A stretch of 64,000 bases of DNA from Phorcus lineatus (GCA_921293015.1 OV121085.1:13293731-13357730); one strand, 5' to 3'; counted from the first letter of the stretch, positions 11,769-23,776 are shown. Made by a program: numbers and translations. The notes: generated from the sequence alone by a model not told the origin.

Positions 11769-11862
11769 CCACAACTACTCCTACTACTAATACTACTATT
11801 ACTTTTATTCCTCCTCGTCGTCGTCCTTCTACTATTAATACTATTACTTCTTTACTATCAAT
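11586..11862. repeat. CTA-type trinucleotide repeat domain
   Basis: Imperfect ACT/TAC triplets, pure at 11721-11767. This is the reverse complement of the motif at 10315-10870, so the two arrays face each other across about 700 bases. Frames through it read poly-T, poly-Y or poly-L and are artefacts. Confidence 0.95.
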
Positions 11863-12984
11863 TATTTATACTAATTAATTTAATCCAAATTTTAATCCAC
11901 TTCTTCAAAAGAACAATTCCTCAAACTACAACTCCTTCGCCCACTTTTACTTCTATAATTTTCCAAAGTAGTTTTCACCCTGCTATCTATTTTACTTGAT
12001 CAAATCAAATGTACGACTACTCTCTACGGGGGCTCCTGTGTAAGATCTCGTCAACATGCTATTGTGAAAGTTTCGGTGAAAGCGTGGTGGCGATGGCGTA
12101 TTGTTATAGCGGGGGAATGTAAAGGGCGTTTTTATAACGAGTAACATGATGGTGTGTGGGCCCCATACCGTCAATGGCACCGATATTACAATCTGATGTG
12201 GGATGACGCTAGGAAATGCCTCCATTTGTTTCTGGCATATTTGTCCATTACTCAAACGAAGAATTTCCGGAAAATAATCCAAATTTGGAAACGTATTTTT
12301 ACACAAATTATAATCTCGAAATATCAAATAACCTCATGTCAGCAAAAAACGTATGAATGATACTTGCTCAACAGATGTATTTAAGAACCGTGACTGAAAT
12401 AAAAGGAAAATTATACCAAATGGTAAATTGTATTTATGCTTGACATATTAATCAATGGTTAAGCAGTCAATTACATCTGGAAAGCATGTATATAGCTACC
12501 ATATGGTCACCAACCTGACCCACGTGGGCCATAGATATCGCGGGAATTTCCACTCTGCAAGCTCTATAGCAGTGCATTGAGACGCCTACGCTGTCTAGAA
12601 CGGATGTAAATGATTTCCATAACTCCGTGTTGCAGTGCTCAAATGATGCCTCTTGCTCAATCGGCGAACAATCATGTCGTTATTTCCTTATTATCTGCAT
12701 TTAGTTATTGGTATTACGATGTGTGGGCTTGATATTGCGATATCAAAATGATTTCTCTAATAATCTACGTGATTATCCTTATGTGTGTTGATTTTGCGTT
12801 TTTCTGGTGGTGTCGTGTAGGCGATGAGATACCATTGAGGAATCGGACACGTGATATTTGTCATGTGGGCTTCCATTCACAATGAGTTTACATCATCACA
12901 AGGTTTTCTTTAAGTAATATTATGTTGTGGCCAATCTTTAATCTATAACTTATCATTCGGTCACCAAAAATAAAGCATACTATC
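11863..12984. other. No gene seen
   Basis: Overlapping frames on both strands at 11992-12360 have no recognisable features. Confidence 0.5.
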
Positions 12985-13690
12985 ACTTGAACTCATCTGG
13001 CCCGAAAGGCACGATGTGCTTGTGGCATGGCATGGCGTCTGGTGTCAATCCGTCCATCGATCCATCCGTAAACGATTCCCTATTTCATCATCTTCTCCAG
13101 AGGCATTTACTTTAGAAATCTGAAATCTTGTGTACAGACACCTTGGCCAATGAGCTTTTTAATATTTAGATTTGATTTTGAACCTGTGACCCCTAATAAG
13201 GAGCACGTCCTTAAAACCTATTTTCATCTCCTTTCTCAGTAGCAAAACGCTCAGAAAGCTGAAACCTTGTGTACAGACTCCTCAGCTGATGCGAATTTCT
13301 AAATTTGGTGACCCCGTGACCTCTAATATGGGCTAGAAGGCCACACCTAAAAACTTTGTGTCTCTTTTCCCGAAAGCTGAGCCTAGAAAGCTGAATTTTT
13401 TTGTACAAGATAATAACTGATGGGATTTATGATTTATGAATTGGTCACCTTTTGACTCTTGATAAAGGACACTCGGGCCACGCCCTGAAGATCTATTTTC
13501 ATGTTGTTATCAACAAGCAAAATGTTTGCTTATTTAAAACCATGCGTACAGACTCCTTGTTAGTTTAAAATTTGGTGACCTTGTGATCCCTATTAACTTA
13601 AGGGTCACACCTTAAAACCCTATTGAACCCTAAAATCTTGTGTACATACTCCTAAACTGATAAATATTATAAGAAATGGATCTAGCTCAA
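12985..13690. repeat. Degenerate tandem repeat of about 90-150 bp units
   Basis: A block like CTTGTGTACAGACTCCT recurs near 13127, 13265, 13395, 13544 and 13636. Blocks such as TTGGTGACC and GTGACCTCTAAT or their variants follow each one. The array is preceded by CTGGCCCGAAAGGCAC and a CCATCGATCCATCCG stretch. This overall design recalls dispersed tandem-repeat elements common in bivalve genomes; the link is from memory and not tested. Confidence 0.65.
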
Positions 13691-15470
13691 ACGATGAACA
13701 TGTGACAATTTTTAAAACAAATAATATATATATGTATATATATCCCGATGAGCTACATAGCCTGTGGCTCTTTCTTTATATTCAGAAAGACATACTGGCA
13801 TTAGATATTGGTACCAATGGACCAATCCTACTTAAAATAAACTTTTTATGCCATTACATTTTTCTTTGCTCCATGATTTGCATTGATTGAAGCCTTTTTC
13901 TTATCACTTACATCAGAAATGTTTAATTTTAAAGTATGCATTATAGCTTTAGTATATTTTAAATAGGTTCCACTTTCATAGATCGATCCCTTAAAAAATA
14001 TACCGCGGCCATACAGACCTCGAATTTCAGAAATCCCCCTTAGTGCTAAGGTCACCCATAGTAATAACTCTTAGTAAAAGAGCATTGTTCTACATTTACT
14101 AGTAAGGACGGGTATCGCTCTTCATTTCCGTATCGCGATCGATATTATGATTCAGAAAAGCGTATTGCAATACGTATTGCATTGTATTGATATTTTTCAT
14201 ATTTCTTGTTTTTCCATCCTCTCTTGACCAAATAACATAAATTTGGACAGTGATCAATATTCAATTCTGAGCTAATTCCACAAGTTTTTTCTGACTTTAT
14301 CCTCCGATATATTGGATATTTTCAGAAGGCTGTACGGGTACGTGTCATGTTATTTCTTTATTGAAATATACCGATATGCGATAGTCCTTATTTATTTGAG
14401 ATGGAGAGGTACTTATATTTAGTGACTATAGTAAAAATGGATCCGTGATATTCGTGCAAATTGCATAATTAGACACGCATCAATCATAAACGATATTTCA
14501 AGGATGGGCGCCATCAAACCACTCCTATATATAGGTTATAACTAATTCTAACATGGCACGAAAACTAGAATGAAAATACTGCTTTCTGATTGGTTACCAA
14601 AATCAATTTTGGACACTGCTGGATTAACCGTAGTCAATAACTTCAAAGATGGGCTCTAATGGATCTCTGGTAGTTAATATTTCTTGAAAGAAGTATAAAT
14701 TAATTTTATACGCATCAGAGAAAAAGTATTGAATTTTAATTCACTCAAACACGTAAGAAATATTTAAGAAATAAATCTCAATTTTCATAATTTGATTGAT
14801 GGTGTTATTGATATGAACTTGATAACCTAAATTTATTTTCAACACATACGTCGGCATTCAATATATCGTTTGATGTTTAATCCCGAACCAATTAAACGAT
14901 ACAGCTTGCGATTATTATGTTTACCCTCGATTCTCCAATCTTTTTAAAACGAACATATACATTCAAATGAAGAAGACCGTAAATTATTATCTATTAAGAT
15001 AGATTAAAGAAGCAAATTTCCCCAGGGTGTTTCACATCCATTAGATAATTTCTTTTGTTTGTGTTGCTATTATAATGTTTTGATTATGTACGAAGCTCTT
15101 ACAAAATTACTCAAATGTAAAAATGTTCGATCGTTATGAACGAAACGAGATGTTCTTTCACGTTTCAGCTTTGCTAAAACACTTATTATTTTCATTTCGT
15201 CATGTGCCTTCGCATCCATGATGACATTACACTTTTCCAAGTTTTTTTCTTATTTCACTTAAAAGCGAAAATTTCTTGTGTTTCGCATTTCTTTTGATGA
15301 TTTATGTCTATATTGTTATGCATTTAAAATTCTAATAATGTCTGCTTTGTTCGTATAATACACAGTGTCAACAAAAATCTATCATATCTTTATTTATCTA
15401 ATGCGACTCTCTGGTTATCATTTGAGCCAAGATATATCCGACTTTATTTAAGGAACTCCCAATATATCAT
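13691..15470. other. No gene seen
   Basis: AT-rich. A minus frame at 13846-14055 has no recognisable domain. Confidence 0.5.
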
Positions 15471-15815
15471 TGAAGGGGCAATATAATGTTGTTTGAGTCA
15501 AATATGTCAAACTTTATAAATGTTGTTATTTCATCAAGAAGTTGTTTATGAAAATCGGCAGCTCATTTCTTACCAGTACAGCATAGTGACTAGGTTTCAG
15601 TCTTGATTTGTGATCGAAAACCGGACAACCAACGTGTCACACGTAATTTTGGAAAATATCTACAGCAGGCACAAATAAAAATATGGGTCGGTAGTGTTTG
15701 GTAGGTTATTTAAGTAATATATATGTAAGTGGGACGCAAAATTTAAACCTTTTTACATTTATATGGCCGTTTCTCAATTTTCATTGAAAACAAGAAAATA
15801 TAATTGGGCATTTTA
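15471..15815 (+). mobile_element. Dispersed repeat family R, copy A
   Basis: Shares GATCGAAAACCGGACA (15612 onward), GTCAAACTTTAT-like and TTTATGAAAATC blocks with copies at 20867-21180, 27770-28055 (minus) and 38683-38960. The 3' part resembles copy B (GGCCGTTTCTCAATTT, TGAAAACAAG). The family begins near TTAAAGRGGCAC, is about 280-340 bp, and has no coding potential. Non-autonomous element of unknown class. Confidence 0.75.
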
Positions 15816-17250
15816 GTGCTTAGAATGTCACCTGCGATGGGAGTCCAGTGGGTTTTGAAAATCTGAAATTCTCTCGCGGCACTGACAATGTAATATTCTC
15901 CAATTCGAAGAAGATGCTATCAAAGTAAGTACTTGCGGTATGAAATTTTGAAAGGGAGACCTCTTTAAAGTTAATTTCAAATTTAAGCCCATGGGCTTAA
16001 ATTCGAAATTATAACTCGTTATTAAGCCCATGCTTAAAAACGGCAGGGCTTAAATACGAGAATTCCCGGTATGGCTCTTATTTAAGCAATATGAAAATTC
16101 ATAAACATGTGTTTCTTTAATTGACATTTTCATCGGCCCCAATAAATGTTGATTGCGAGAAGTGCTATAGAAATTCAAACATAGGAGCGCATTGAATCGA
16201 GATAGAGTGTATGAAATAAGCTTCCTGAAGGGTATTTCATCACTCTGTAAACATTTTGAGTACCCTAACCCTGTATAGAGAGATCACTGACAGTAAAGAA
16301 ACATCGTAGTGTGAATGTGAGAAAATCTTCCACATTAGGGACCCCTACTTTACATACACCCGCGAACCTTTATCATCCATATACAAAGGTTATATTACAT
16401 ATCATATTAAATATTATCTCCCATAGAAAAACAAATCCGTGTCACTCGTTGCAAGGCTGAGTATGTTGTCATACGTGACTTTACTACCATGGGAAAGGCT
16501 TTCGGCTGCAGCCATTCACACCAAGACGCCTTTGAAACCTTTAAACGTATGTTTGCTGTTGGCTCTTCCATTCACCTCCTCCGTCAAAGATTACAGCCCA
16601 CCCTTATTTCGCTACTGGCTACCTGCCGGCAATATAGTATGCAGGATTCTTGTTTGTTTTTAGTTTGACGTCATCATCCAATTTAGAATAAACCGATTAT
16701 ACATTATTGTTTATGAAAAAGAATATGTCAAATATTTTTATGATGTTTTAGGTAATTATTCGTATTAATGAAAGACACGATCGAGTTAAAACGCACTCAG
16801 CAACGAGAGAATGAGAGATTGTAGTAATGATTTTCAGATATGGTTTAACATTATTCAGCGTTTATATTCAAACTTCATGTGTTGGTTACGCCATATATTT
16901 AATGTATATTTAACAGATAAAACTTAAGATGATCCTAGTACACATCGAATGTGCAACAATACTTACCATATTTCTTACTCAACATCTTTTTACTTATTTC
17001 AAAATTTGATGTCATATACAAACATCAGACATTGATTATTTACAAGCCTCTGAAATTTGTAACTTCCATCAACAGGTGTTATATTTGAAAATATACACTG
17101 TGTAGACGTCCAAGCTATTAAAGCCACATGATGGTGAATTTCTGATGAATTGCGCAAAATTGATGAAGTCACCTCTCAAATGTCGAACTGCTATAAATTG
17201 AAAGTTACATTTTTGCAGGAGTCGATGTAGACCAAAGATAGTCGAAAAGA
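15816..17250. other. No gene seen
   Basis: AT-rich. A direct/inverted GGGCTTAA(A) cluster lies around 15985-16050. No supported coding frame. Confidence 0.5.
16666..16673. promoter_or_regulatory. CRE/ATF palindrome TGACGTCA
   Basis: Exact octamer in AT-rich DNA. No adjacent gene start recognised. Confidence 0.25.
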
Positions 17251-17484
17251 TGGACCGATGGCCTACAATCTGAATATAAACCTCTTCTTCTGGAAAACAA
17301 CAGAAGACACTATTTATTTATGCAATGTTGTTCAAAAAGTAAATGTAGGCCAAAGTTGCCGAAGGTTAACCGTATCAACATCAGTGACCATAATCTCCAA
17401 GCAATTGTGTCTACTAGTGAACGAGTGTATTGTACCGTCAACACAAGAGTTCTTCCCCCTTCATTCAATACCTCGACGAGTTAC

Positions 17485-17682
17485 CCGCCCCTGTCCTCCT
17501 GAACAAGAGGACTGTAAGGGACACACAGACCTGCCCTTCTTCAATGAGACGTCAGGACAATCCTGCTCGGTGAAGTGTTTGCTTACATCACTGTATACAC
17601 TCTGACTGTTCCTCTCACAATGAGAACGTGATGATGTCTCAATCTCACATCTTAAGATACCTTCGTAGGTACGGTGCTTCAT
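17485..17682 (-). CDS. Candidate exon of a cysteine-rich protein (uncertain)
   Basis: 66 codons from an ATG preceded by an in-frame TGA to a donor-like GG|GTAACT at 17484. Composition is protein-like (five cysteines at 12, 22, 42, 54 and 60; many S, E, K, R) and the stretch is more GC-rich than its surroundings. It lies on the same strand as the exon candidates at 21.4 and 22.1 kb, but I cannot join them. A 115-codon frame on the plus strand (17258-17605), also cysteine-containing, overlaps, so strand is not settled. No recognised family. Confidence 0.25.
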
Positions 17683-17689
17683 GGGCGAG

Positions 17690-19374
17690 GCTCAATATGT
17701 TTCTAACCTTGGACAAACACACCGTATGATTCATTATTAATACGGAAAGATAACACTTCCTTGCGTGAGAAGGTAACACAGATGATGATGTGTAGTGATT
17801 TAATCGAAAGATCTTTGACAATTGAAACGCATATCATATGATTCATACTAAATCTTGAATAATAACACTTCCTTGTTTGAGAAAGGTGAAATAGATGCTA
17901 ATCCTAATATTGGATTGTTATGTTTGAAGAGGGTCCAATTTCACAAAGCGCCGTTAGTGCTTAGATTGTGCCAAGTTGTAACAGAGTCACGATCACCTAA
18001 GTCTAAGTGAGCTCTGTGCAATGGATCAAATGGACATGTCGGTAAATTTAGGAAAAATAAAAGCAACCACTCGATTATGTTACCGGGGGAAAGGGTTAAA
18101 TGTCTATTCCTGCACAAGAAAACCATGACATCAGATCTTATATTTTAGACTTTAACGACACGATTTGTTGTTTAGATTTTGATGTTCTTTGCATACTTTG
18201 ACAGAAGGTCTTATTGGTTAAATATTTATGATTATTTACAGAAATGCCTACATGTCAAATTTGTTACATTTACTCTCGATGTTGTGTGTCCGTTACATTT
18301 TTATGACTGGTCACCAAAAACAAACTAAAAAGACATGTATGAAATGTATAGTAAGTAAATAAGTTATCTTAAGATAAAAAATGCATTCATTATAGTTAAT
18401 GCTCTATCAAATTTGAATCAATCACAAAACTGAAGAAAAAAATAAAAAAGGAAACGCTGTGAAATGCAAAAGACTTTGTAACATACAAGATTATCGTATT
18501 ATGTATGTTCGTGTGTAGCTATCATGGTGTAAACGTCTTTCGCATTGGAATTTGTAAACACCATTCAACCATTACGATGTATAGATAAAATCTCTTTATG
18601 ACATTTTGTGTATAATGTAAAACTGAAAAAATACATTTCATTGCACACGTACACCAAATAACGTTCATTTAGAGTTTGTTCAGGGGCAGATTTTCATATA
18701 ACATCATTTTAAAATCAGAGCACAACTAGTTGCAAAACCTTTATAATACAATTAAAATGATCGAATTGAAAGGCGACTTCATTTTGACAAATAGTGTATG
18801 TTGCATTTATTGTCTTTCTTTTATTGCAACCATAAATCAATACAAATCTTTTAAATATTATTGAATGTGTACCTCCACATGCAAATTACTTTGGCCGGAA
18901 ATTGCACGATAACATATGCTTTTTACTCACCACAAGTTTGTGTAGAAAACACCTATATTTTTACGATATGATAGTTTATGCGCCGTTGATTAGTGAAGTC
19001 ATCAAGGCAACAAATGACGTCATCGTTATGTCGTGATTTCAGAGCAATGTTCGATGACGTCACAGGGAAGTTATCCTCAGCCACTTGTGATTGATAACAA
19101 TGTTTATTTTCATTTATAGATTATGGTATATAACGAGCATTCGTGTATAAAAGATTGGTAAAGATTGTGATTCTGAAACTCATGTTTTACTTTGCTATTA
19201 CCCTCATACCTAAATGAGTAGCAAATTGAAAGAAATCAAGACAGTTTTAACAGAGAATGAAAATATTTCAAATTTATACTTCACTATTAATTGTTAATAT
19301 TTAGTCATATGAAGCAAGTACAGATCAGGATGCAAATAAAAAATGAAAATGAGTCTTAATTGTCCTCACTAGAT
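17690..19374. other. No gene seen
   Basis: AT-rich DNA, with a pair of CRE octamers near 19.0 kb the only notable signal. Confidence 0.5.
19015..19062. promoter_or_regulatory. Paired CRE/ATF palindromes
   Basis: TGACGTCA occurs at 19015-19022 and again at 19055-19062, 40 bp apart, roughly four helical turns. A pair this close is unlikely by chance in AT-rich DNA. The nearest downstream object is the SINE at 19375; no promoter can be identified. Confidence 0.35.
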
Positions 19375-19585
19375 TGTCATTGGATATTTGATTTGTGCTC
19401 TGCACTCGGCAGTCACAGTACAGCGCCAGGTCGCGCGTTGTTCTGTCCTTTTATTGCCGAACATCAAGCAAGGAAGCATCTCTCCTCCTTTTAACGTCTT
19501 TTGGTATGACGAATCGAATATGAATTGAACCCCGTCCTACCAGGGTGACGAGCGGACACTCTACTAACTGAGCTACGTCCCCGGT
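19375..19585 (-). mobile_element. tRNA-derived SINE
   Basis: The minus strand begins GGGGACGTAGCTCAGTTAG, with an A-box-like TAGCTCAGTTAGTAG (plus 19561-19575) and a B box GGTTCAATTC (plus 19522-19531), so the head has an internal Pol III promoter. The body continues GTCATACCAAAAGACGTTAA and CTTCCTTGCTTGATGTTCGG. That resembles the conserved central domain of widespread metazoan/mollusc SINEs (CTTGCTTGGCGCTCAGCATT type). The acceptor stem does not close as a tRNA, so this is a SINE and not a tRNA gene. The exact 3' end is unclear. Confidence 0.75.
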
Positions 19586-19742
19586 ATAATGTCATAAGCA
19601 TATGATAATTATAGTTGTACGCAATTAATGTTCATGAAAATATTATTTGCTTACTTAGTTCTTTCGTTCAAAGAGAATCATAGGCTACAGCGGACAACTC
19701 ATTATGCAAAATAGGCAAAATTACAAAAAATCCGTGTCTTAT

Positions 19743-19843
19743 CAATCTCATTAAAATAAAATCTAACATTGCTGCACTACGTTACGCACATTATAGACAG
19801 GCGTAATGTAGTGTAGCATGTAGATTTCATTTCTATGAGATTG
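19743..19843. mobile_element. Foldback MITE, family F, copy 1
   Basis: Near-palindromic 101-bp element: it starts CAATCTCATTAAAATAAAATC and ends with the approximate inverse ATTTCTATGAGATTG. The internal CTGCACTACGTTACG pairs with CGTAATGTAGTGTAGC. A second copy is at 33141-33223. Non-autonomous. Confidence 0.8.
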
Positions 19844-20866
19844 GTGTTTTATAGTTTGTAAGACTTTCTCGGGTAGTTTTCTCTCAGCGTACAAGTATTC
19901 ATTCATTATACAAGGCAGAATGCTTTATATGCAAGATCACGCTGTCTGGAAAATCTACACAGTGACAGTAGTCATGTAGCGTGTATTTACATAGGTTTAT
20001 ATCCATTGTTGCAGTAGTGGTGTTGTCTCTATCAGTAGATAAGAACAGGGCAGGTAGAGTAAGTCAAGGTTATTACGTTGTGTTATAAATAGCTTAGCTA
20101 TAGATATAATGATGATTCATAGTTGGATAGAACTAGCTGAACTAATGATATAGAGAAGCATATATTTGATCTAGATTCAGTCACTTTCGTGTAACGAGCA
20201 TCCTTGTTAGACGTTTTGACATGGTTGAGCATCATTTATTTAAATTGTTCTGAATGAACACCTCAACGGGAAATACGAAGACTAAAATTAATGCTAATTT
20301 CTCGATTTTACAGGTTCGAGTTTTTATTGGCCACGTCTTGGCTTGCTCAATGACGTGTTTTAAGGATTTACTTTTAAAATATATGCTTTATATCCCTATA
20401 TGGTTATATAATTTCATATAGGGATATAAACATTATTATTCATAGACATTATTATTTTCATAGTACATTTTTCTTTTCGGTAACTCGTATGATATATAAC
20501 GATATTCAAATCGATGGTAAAGGATCGTTAAAAGAAGCAAATTACAGTGGCGGCTCCAGATATTTTGTAAGGGGGTAAACCTAATATCTCTGAATGCATC
20601 TCACGAATCAGTGAAATATCTGTATTATTAGCTTGGAATTTGCCCAAATCAAACAAGTCTTAATAATTGTTCAAGTTTCATGGCCTATTTGTATGACGTT
20701 GAATCATTATGTTTACATCTTTTGGGTGAATTGATTATACAACTGATGGTACCTCTTCACCAACATCCATGATCGTGCTCTAACTGAAACAAATTTCCTA
20801 GAGCATGTCCATATGCTATATCCCTGATACAACACTGTTAACTTGGGTTGTGACAAAATCAAACGA
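19844..20866. other. No gene seen; one small hairpin
   Basis: AT-rich. A 14-bp perfect inverted repeat TATATCCCTATATG / CATATAGGGATATA lies at 20389-20428 around a 12-base loop. Confidence 0.5.
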
Positions 20867-21180
20867 GCCTTAAAGGGACACAAAGGGGTCAAATATGTCA
20901 AAACTTCATATATGGTGTTATTTGGTCGAGAGGTACTGTTTATCTCTGAAAATTAACATTTCAATACTTATCAGTGACAAACAGGCAATGGTCAATATTT
21001 GTGATCGAAAACCGGACAGTGGCACGCGCCGATGACTTAAACATCCTTTTGGAAACATATTTAAAGCAGAGACAACGGAAAAATCATGTAAATGGGAAGC
21101 AGGCTTTCGACTTCTTAGCTCCTCTGAGGCCGTTTTTCAATTACAGTTGAAAACAAGTAAATATCATTTTCTCGAGCAGA
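20867..21180 (+). mobile_element. Dispersed repeat family R, copy B
   Basis: TTAAAGGGACAC start, GTCAAATATGTCAAAACTTCAT-like block, then GATCGAAAACCGGACAGTGGC and TTTAAAGCAGAGACA, as in copies A, C and D. It lies just 3' (on the minus strand) of the candidate exon at 21360-21647, consistent with intronic or flanking DNA. Confidence 0.75.
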
Positions 21181-21359
21181 TGCATACGTTAATGCTCTCT
21201 TATAACCTCTCACATGTATTCTCAACAAGTATATACACTAATAAAATCTATAACGTTCTTCTATTTACATGTTGGTGACCGAGAGTCGTATAGACAGCTT
21301 CTCATGCTTAAAATTGAAGTCTTTTTTGAGAAATGTTCTTTAGTATCAGGAATATTTAC

Positions 21360-21647
21360 CCCCACTATAAGAGACTATAGTATCTGCAGTACTCAGATCA
21401 TCATGGCAATAAGCTTGGAACCAGAACTCAGCAGGGAGTAATCCTGTGATGCAAGGGTCACATCTTCCACACCGTGAAGCAGTCAACTCCAGACCTTGTA
21501 AACACTCTGTTCTCGACAGTTTCTTGTTACAGAGAAACTCGGTCAATGCCGTACATTGTCCATACCAATTGTGATGGTAACATTTGTGTGGGTCTGTACT
21601 ATTAATCCATGAAGGGTACTGTTCAGATATAAGTACATCGAGATCAC
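21360..21647 (-). CDS. Candidate exon of a cysteine-rich secreted protein
   Basis: A 288-nt open segment with a good acceptor (CATTTCCTAG, AG at 21649-21648) and a donor GG|GTAAAT at 21359, with an in-frame stop just upstream in the putative intron. It encodes about 95 residues with eight cysteines. Visible stretches: HKCYHHNWYGQCTALTEFLC, then TECLQGLELTASRCGRCDPC, then FWFQAYCHDD, plus an N-glycosylation-like NST. Even cysteine number and spacing suggest an extracellular disulphide-bonded domain. No family is recognised. Without splicing it would end at a TGA four codons after the donor. No polyadenylation signal is obvious. This is the best host-exon candidate in the window. Confidence 0.5.
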
Positions 21648-22070
21648 CTAGGAAATGTCAACGCCCTTTCTCAGATTTTGTACACTCAGCAGTTTTAAGG
21701 TCAATAATAGACATTGAATCTGGATATTATATACTTTTATATAAGTATTTGCTATTAGTGATATCAATATGGTTGTCCCCATTGCTGGGATCATACATTG
21801 AATTCTATATGGATATAAATTTGACTAATCCTTAAACTAATCAGCCATCAAAGGGCTACAGCTCGAACCCCTTTCCGAGGAACACGTGATATTAAAAAAA
21901 TATACAATTTAGATAAAAATATAACTTCCCAAAAATTTGTGATCTCAGCAGGTATTCGAGAATGAATATCTTTTAAATTACTGGAAGCATAAAACCTTAG
22001 TCTAAAAGTAAAAACATTTTCACGGAATTGAGAAAATTCGAATAAAGACACCCAAAGAATTTTATAGTAC

Positions 22071-22177
22071 TCTGAATCTGTCTGTAAGGGTTTATGTCAT
22101 GGTCAACAGTGCATCTGAAGTGACTCTCTGGAGACACAGAACAGATCTTGGTTAATGCTCCGAAAGCTTGCACACAT
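22071..22177 (-). CDS. Candidate upstream exon of the same cysteine-rich gene
   Basis: Open frame reading CVQAFGALTKICSVSPES and then HFRCTVDHDINPYRQIQS. Inside it a pyrimidine-rich acceptor (TCTGTTCTGTGTCTCCAG, ending at 22128) could begin the exon. A weak donor CAGA|GTACTA at 22070 leaves one nucleotide, which fits the phase needed to join the acceptor at 21647. Residue style (C, aromatic and helical segments) is like the 21.4-kb exon. The borders are guesses; the frame has no stop until about 21.99 kb. Confidence 0.3.
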
Positions 22178-22640
22178 TTTTATGAAGTTGCAGTTCGAAT
22201 CGTAATCTCCTTTTTTAGGAAGTAATCCCTTATATATAATGTTAAGTGTACATTAGATATTTCATTTGATAAGAGGGAGTTTTCTCTAAGCATTATCATT
22301 AGATTGCTTCAGGTAAATCTTAACTCTCTTTGGACATCAAGTTTGTGCTTGAATGAAAAACACTATTGGGAATAGTAATATGATTTCAGAAATATGGTCA
22401 ATGTTTACATTGTTTCAATCTTTGATTTGTGTGACTGATTTTCTTACAGCTGTTATTTTGAAGCTTATAAATTTGTGACAAAACGGAATAAAACCCTTTT
22501 AGTGAGACAGTTTGGTATTGATTTCAACTCCAATGGAAGACAAAGCTAACTGCGTCATCCTGTGAAGAACATATGCTTGAGTACATCATCTTAACGAATA
22601 TTCTTAATTCTTCTCAGCTAACTAATTGTTTGTCAGTCCG
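22178..22640. other. No gene seen
   Basis: AT-rich; further upstream exons of the candidate gene could not be recognised. Confidence 0.4.
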
Positions 22641-22649
22641 GAGTCTGAG

Positions 22650-22825
22650 TTACCAATTGGACGAATAAAGCATGAAGCACACATGAAGAACATTAGTAGC
22701 ACGAAACGTAGCACTTGTAATCAAATGTATTGGTTTTGAAGCCGGTGTCTTTGCACCAGAGGTACCAATTGGACGAGTGAAACATGAAGCACACATGAAA
22801 AACATTAGCAGCACGAACAGTAGCA
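22650..22825 (+). repeat. Tandem duplication, about 111-bp period
   Basis: TACCAATTGGACGAATAAAG through GCATGAAGCACACATGAAGA and on to GTAGCACTT recurs with few changes about 111 bases later. Confidence 0.85.
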
Positions 22826-23776
22826 CTTTGCTGTTAAGACAATGGCTTTGTACTAGAGATTTACGGAACAGATATTTTTGGACCAGATATGAAATTTACA
22901 ATACGATCACAACTGCAACCACTTTGGATTCATATGTGGATTAAGATGGAGAATGCTTAAGGAGTCGTGGATTAGTGAAAATAATCAAGTCGACCCGAAG
23001 TTTAGACGAATCCTATCCTTCTAATGCATTTTCCATTACATAACATGTTTAAGGTATTTGTAAACAATTACGCAATTTTACCGAACATGACCCGTGTGTT
23101 AAGTAAAATAACATGGTTCTTGTGCAAATACTGCACCTTAACAGTCTTGGTGCATAATGCATGCATTTAATTTTCTTTTAGTGAAAAGAGTTTCGTTTTT
23201 ATACTTGACAAACAGAGCTGTTTTTTTAGAACATTGGCGAGATATAATGTAATTTAAGCAACCAATATAACTTTCTCGTGTTTCATTTTGAAAACTGGAA
23301 AGATTACCATAACGTTATCAAAACGAAGACGCATAAAAGGTTTTTAATATAAGGCTAAGTAAATATTTGGAGTGTAAAATGTTTATCATTCCCTCCAACT
23401 GGAGATTCTGCGTGATTTAGTTTACTGAAACACCTGCGTGATTATTGAAGGAGAACAAATTCAATAAATATTTACAAGGATGTTTAATCTTAGTTTTAAA
23501 TGCACTGGTTAACTGTTTAGATAAGATTAAAGTATTTAATAATCCCTTTTATGTATGGTAATTCATTCTCTGTTCGTGTCGCCATCAATGTACCTCATTT
23601 ATTCGCAATCCCTCCCCAAATTCTTTAATATTGTTGATGTTCAAGCCTTTCTGTTCCTATTCTTCAAAACAACAGTGCAAAGAACAATAATACTCTTTTT
23701 TGAGTTTGTATATGTGTGCTAAGTACAAAACAGCTCTCTGTAGTCACGTACTGTACCCTGAGCTCAACATCACCGC
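22826..23776. other. No gene seen
   Basis: AT-rich, no supported feature. Confidence 0.5.

Noticed and set aside
11496..11999. 167-codon leucine-rich frame and its overlapping companions
   Set aside because: Read-through of the CTA triplet array; overlapping frames give poly-Y and poly-T equally well.
19522..19585. True tRNA gene in the SINE head
   Set aside because: A and B boxes are present, but the acceptor stem does not pair and the sequence continues directly into a SINE-type body.
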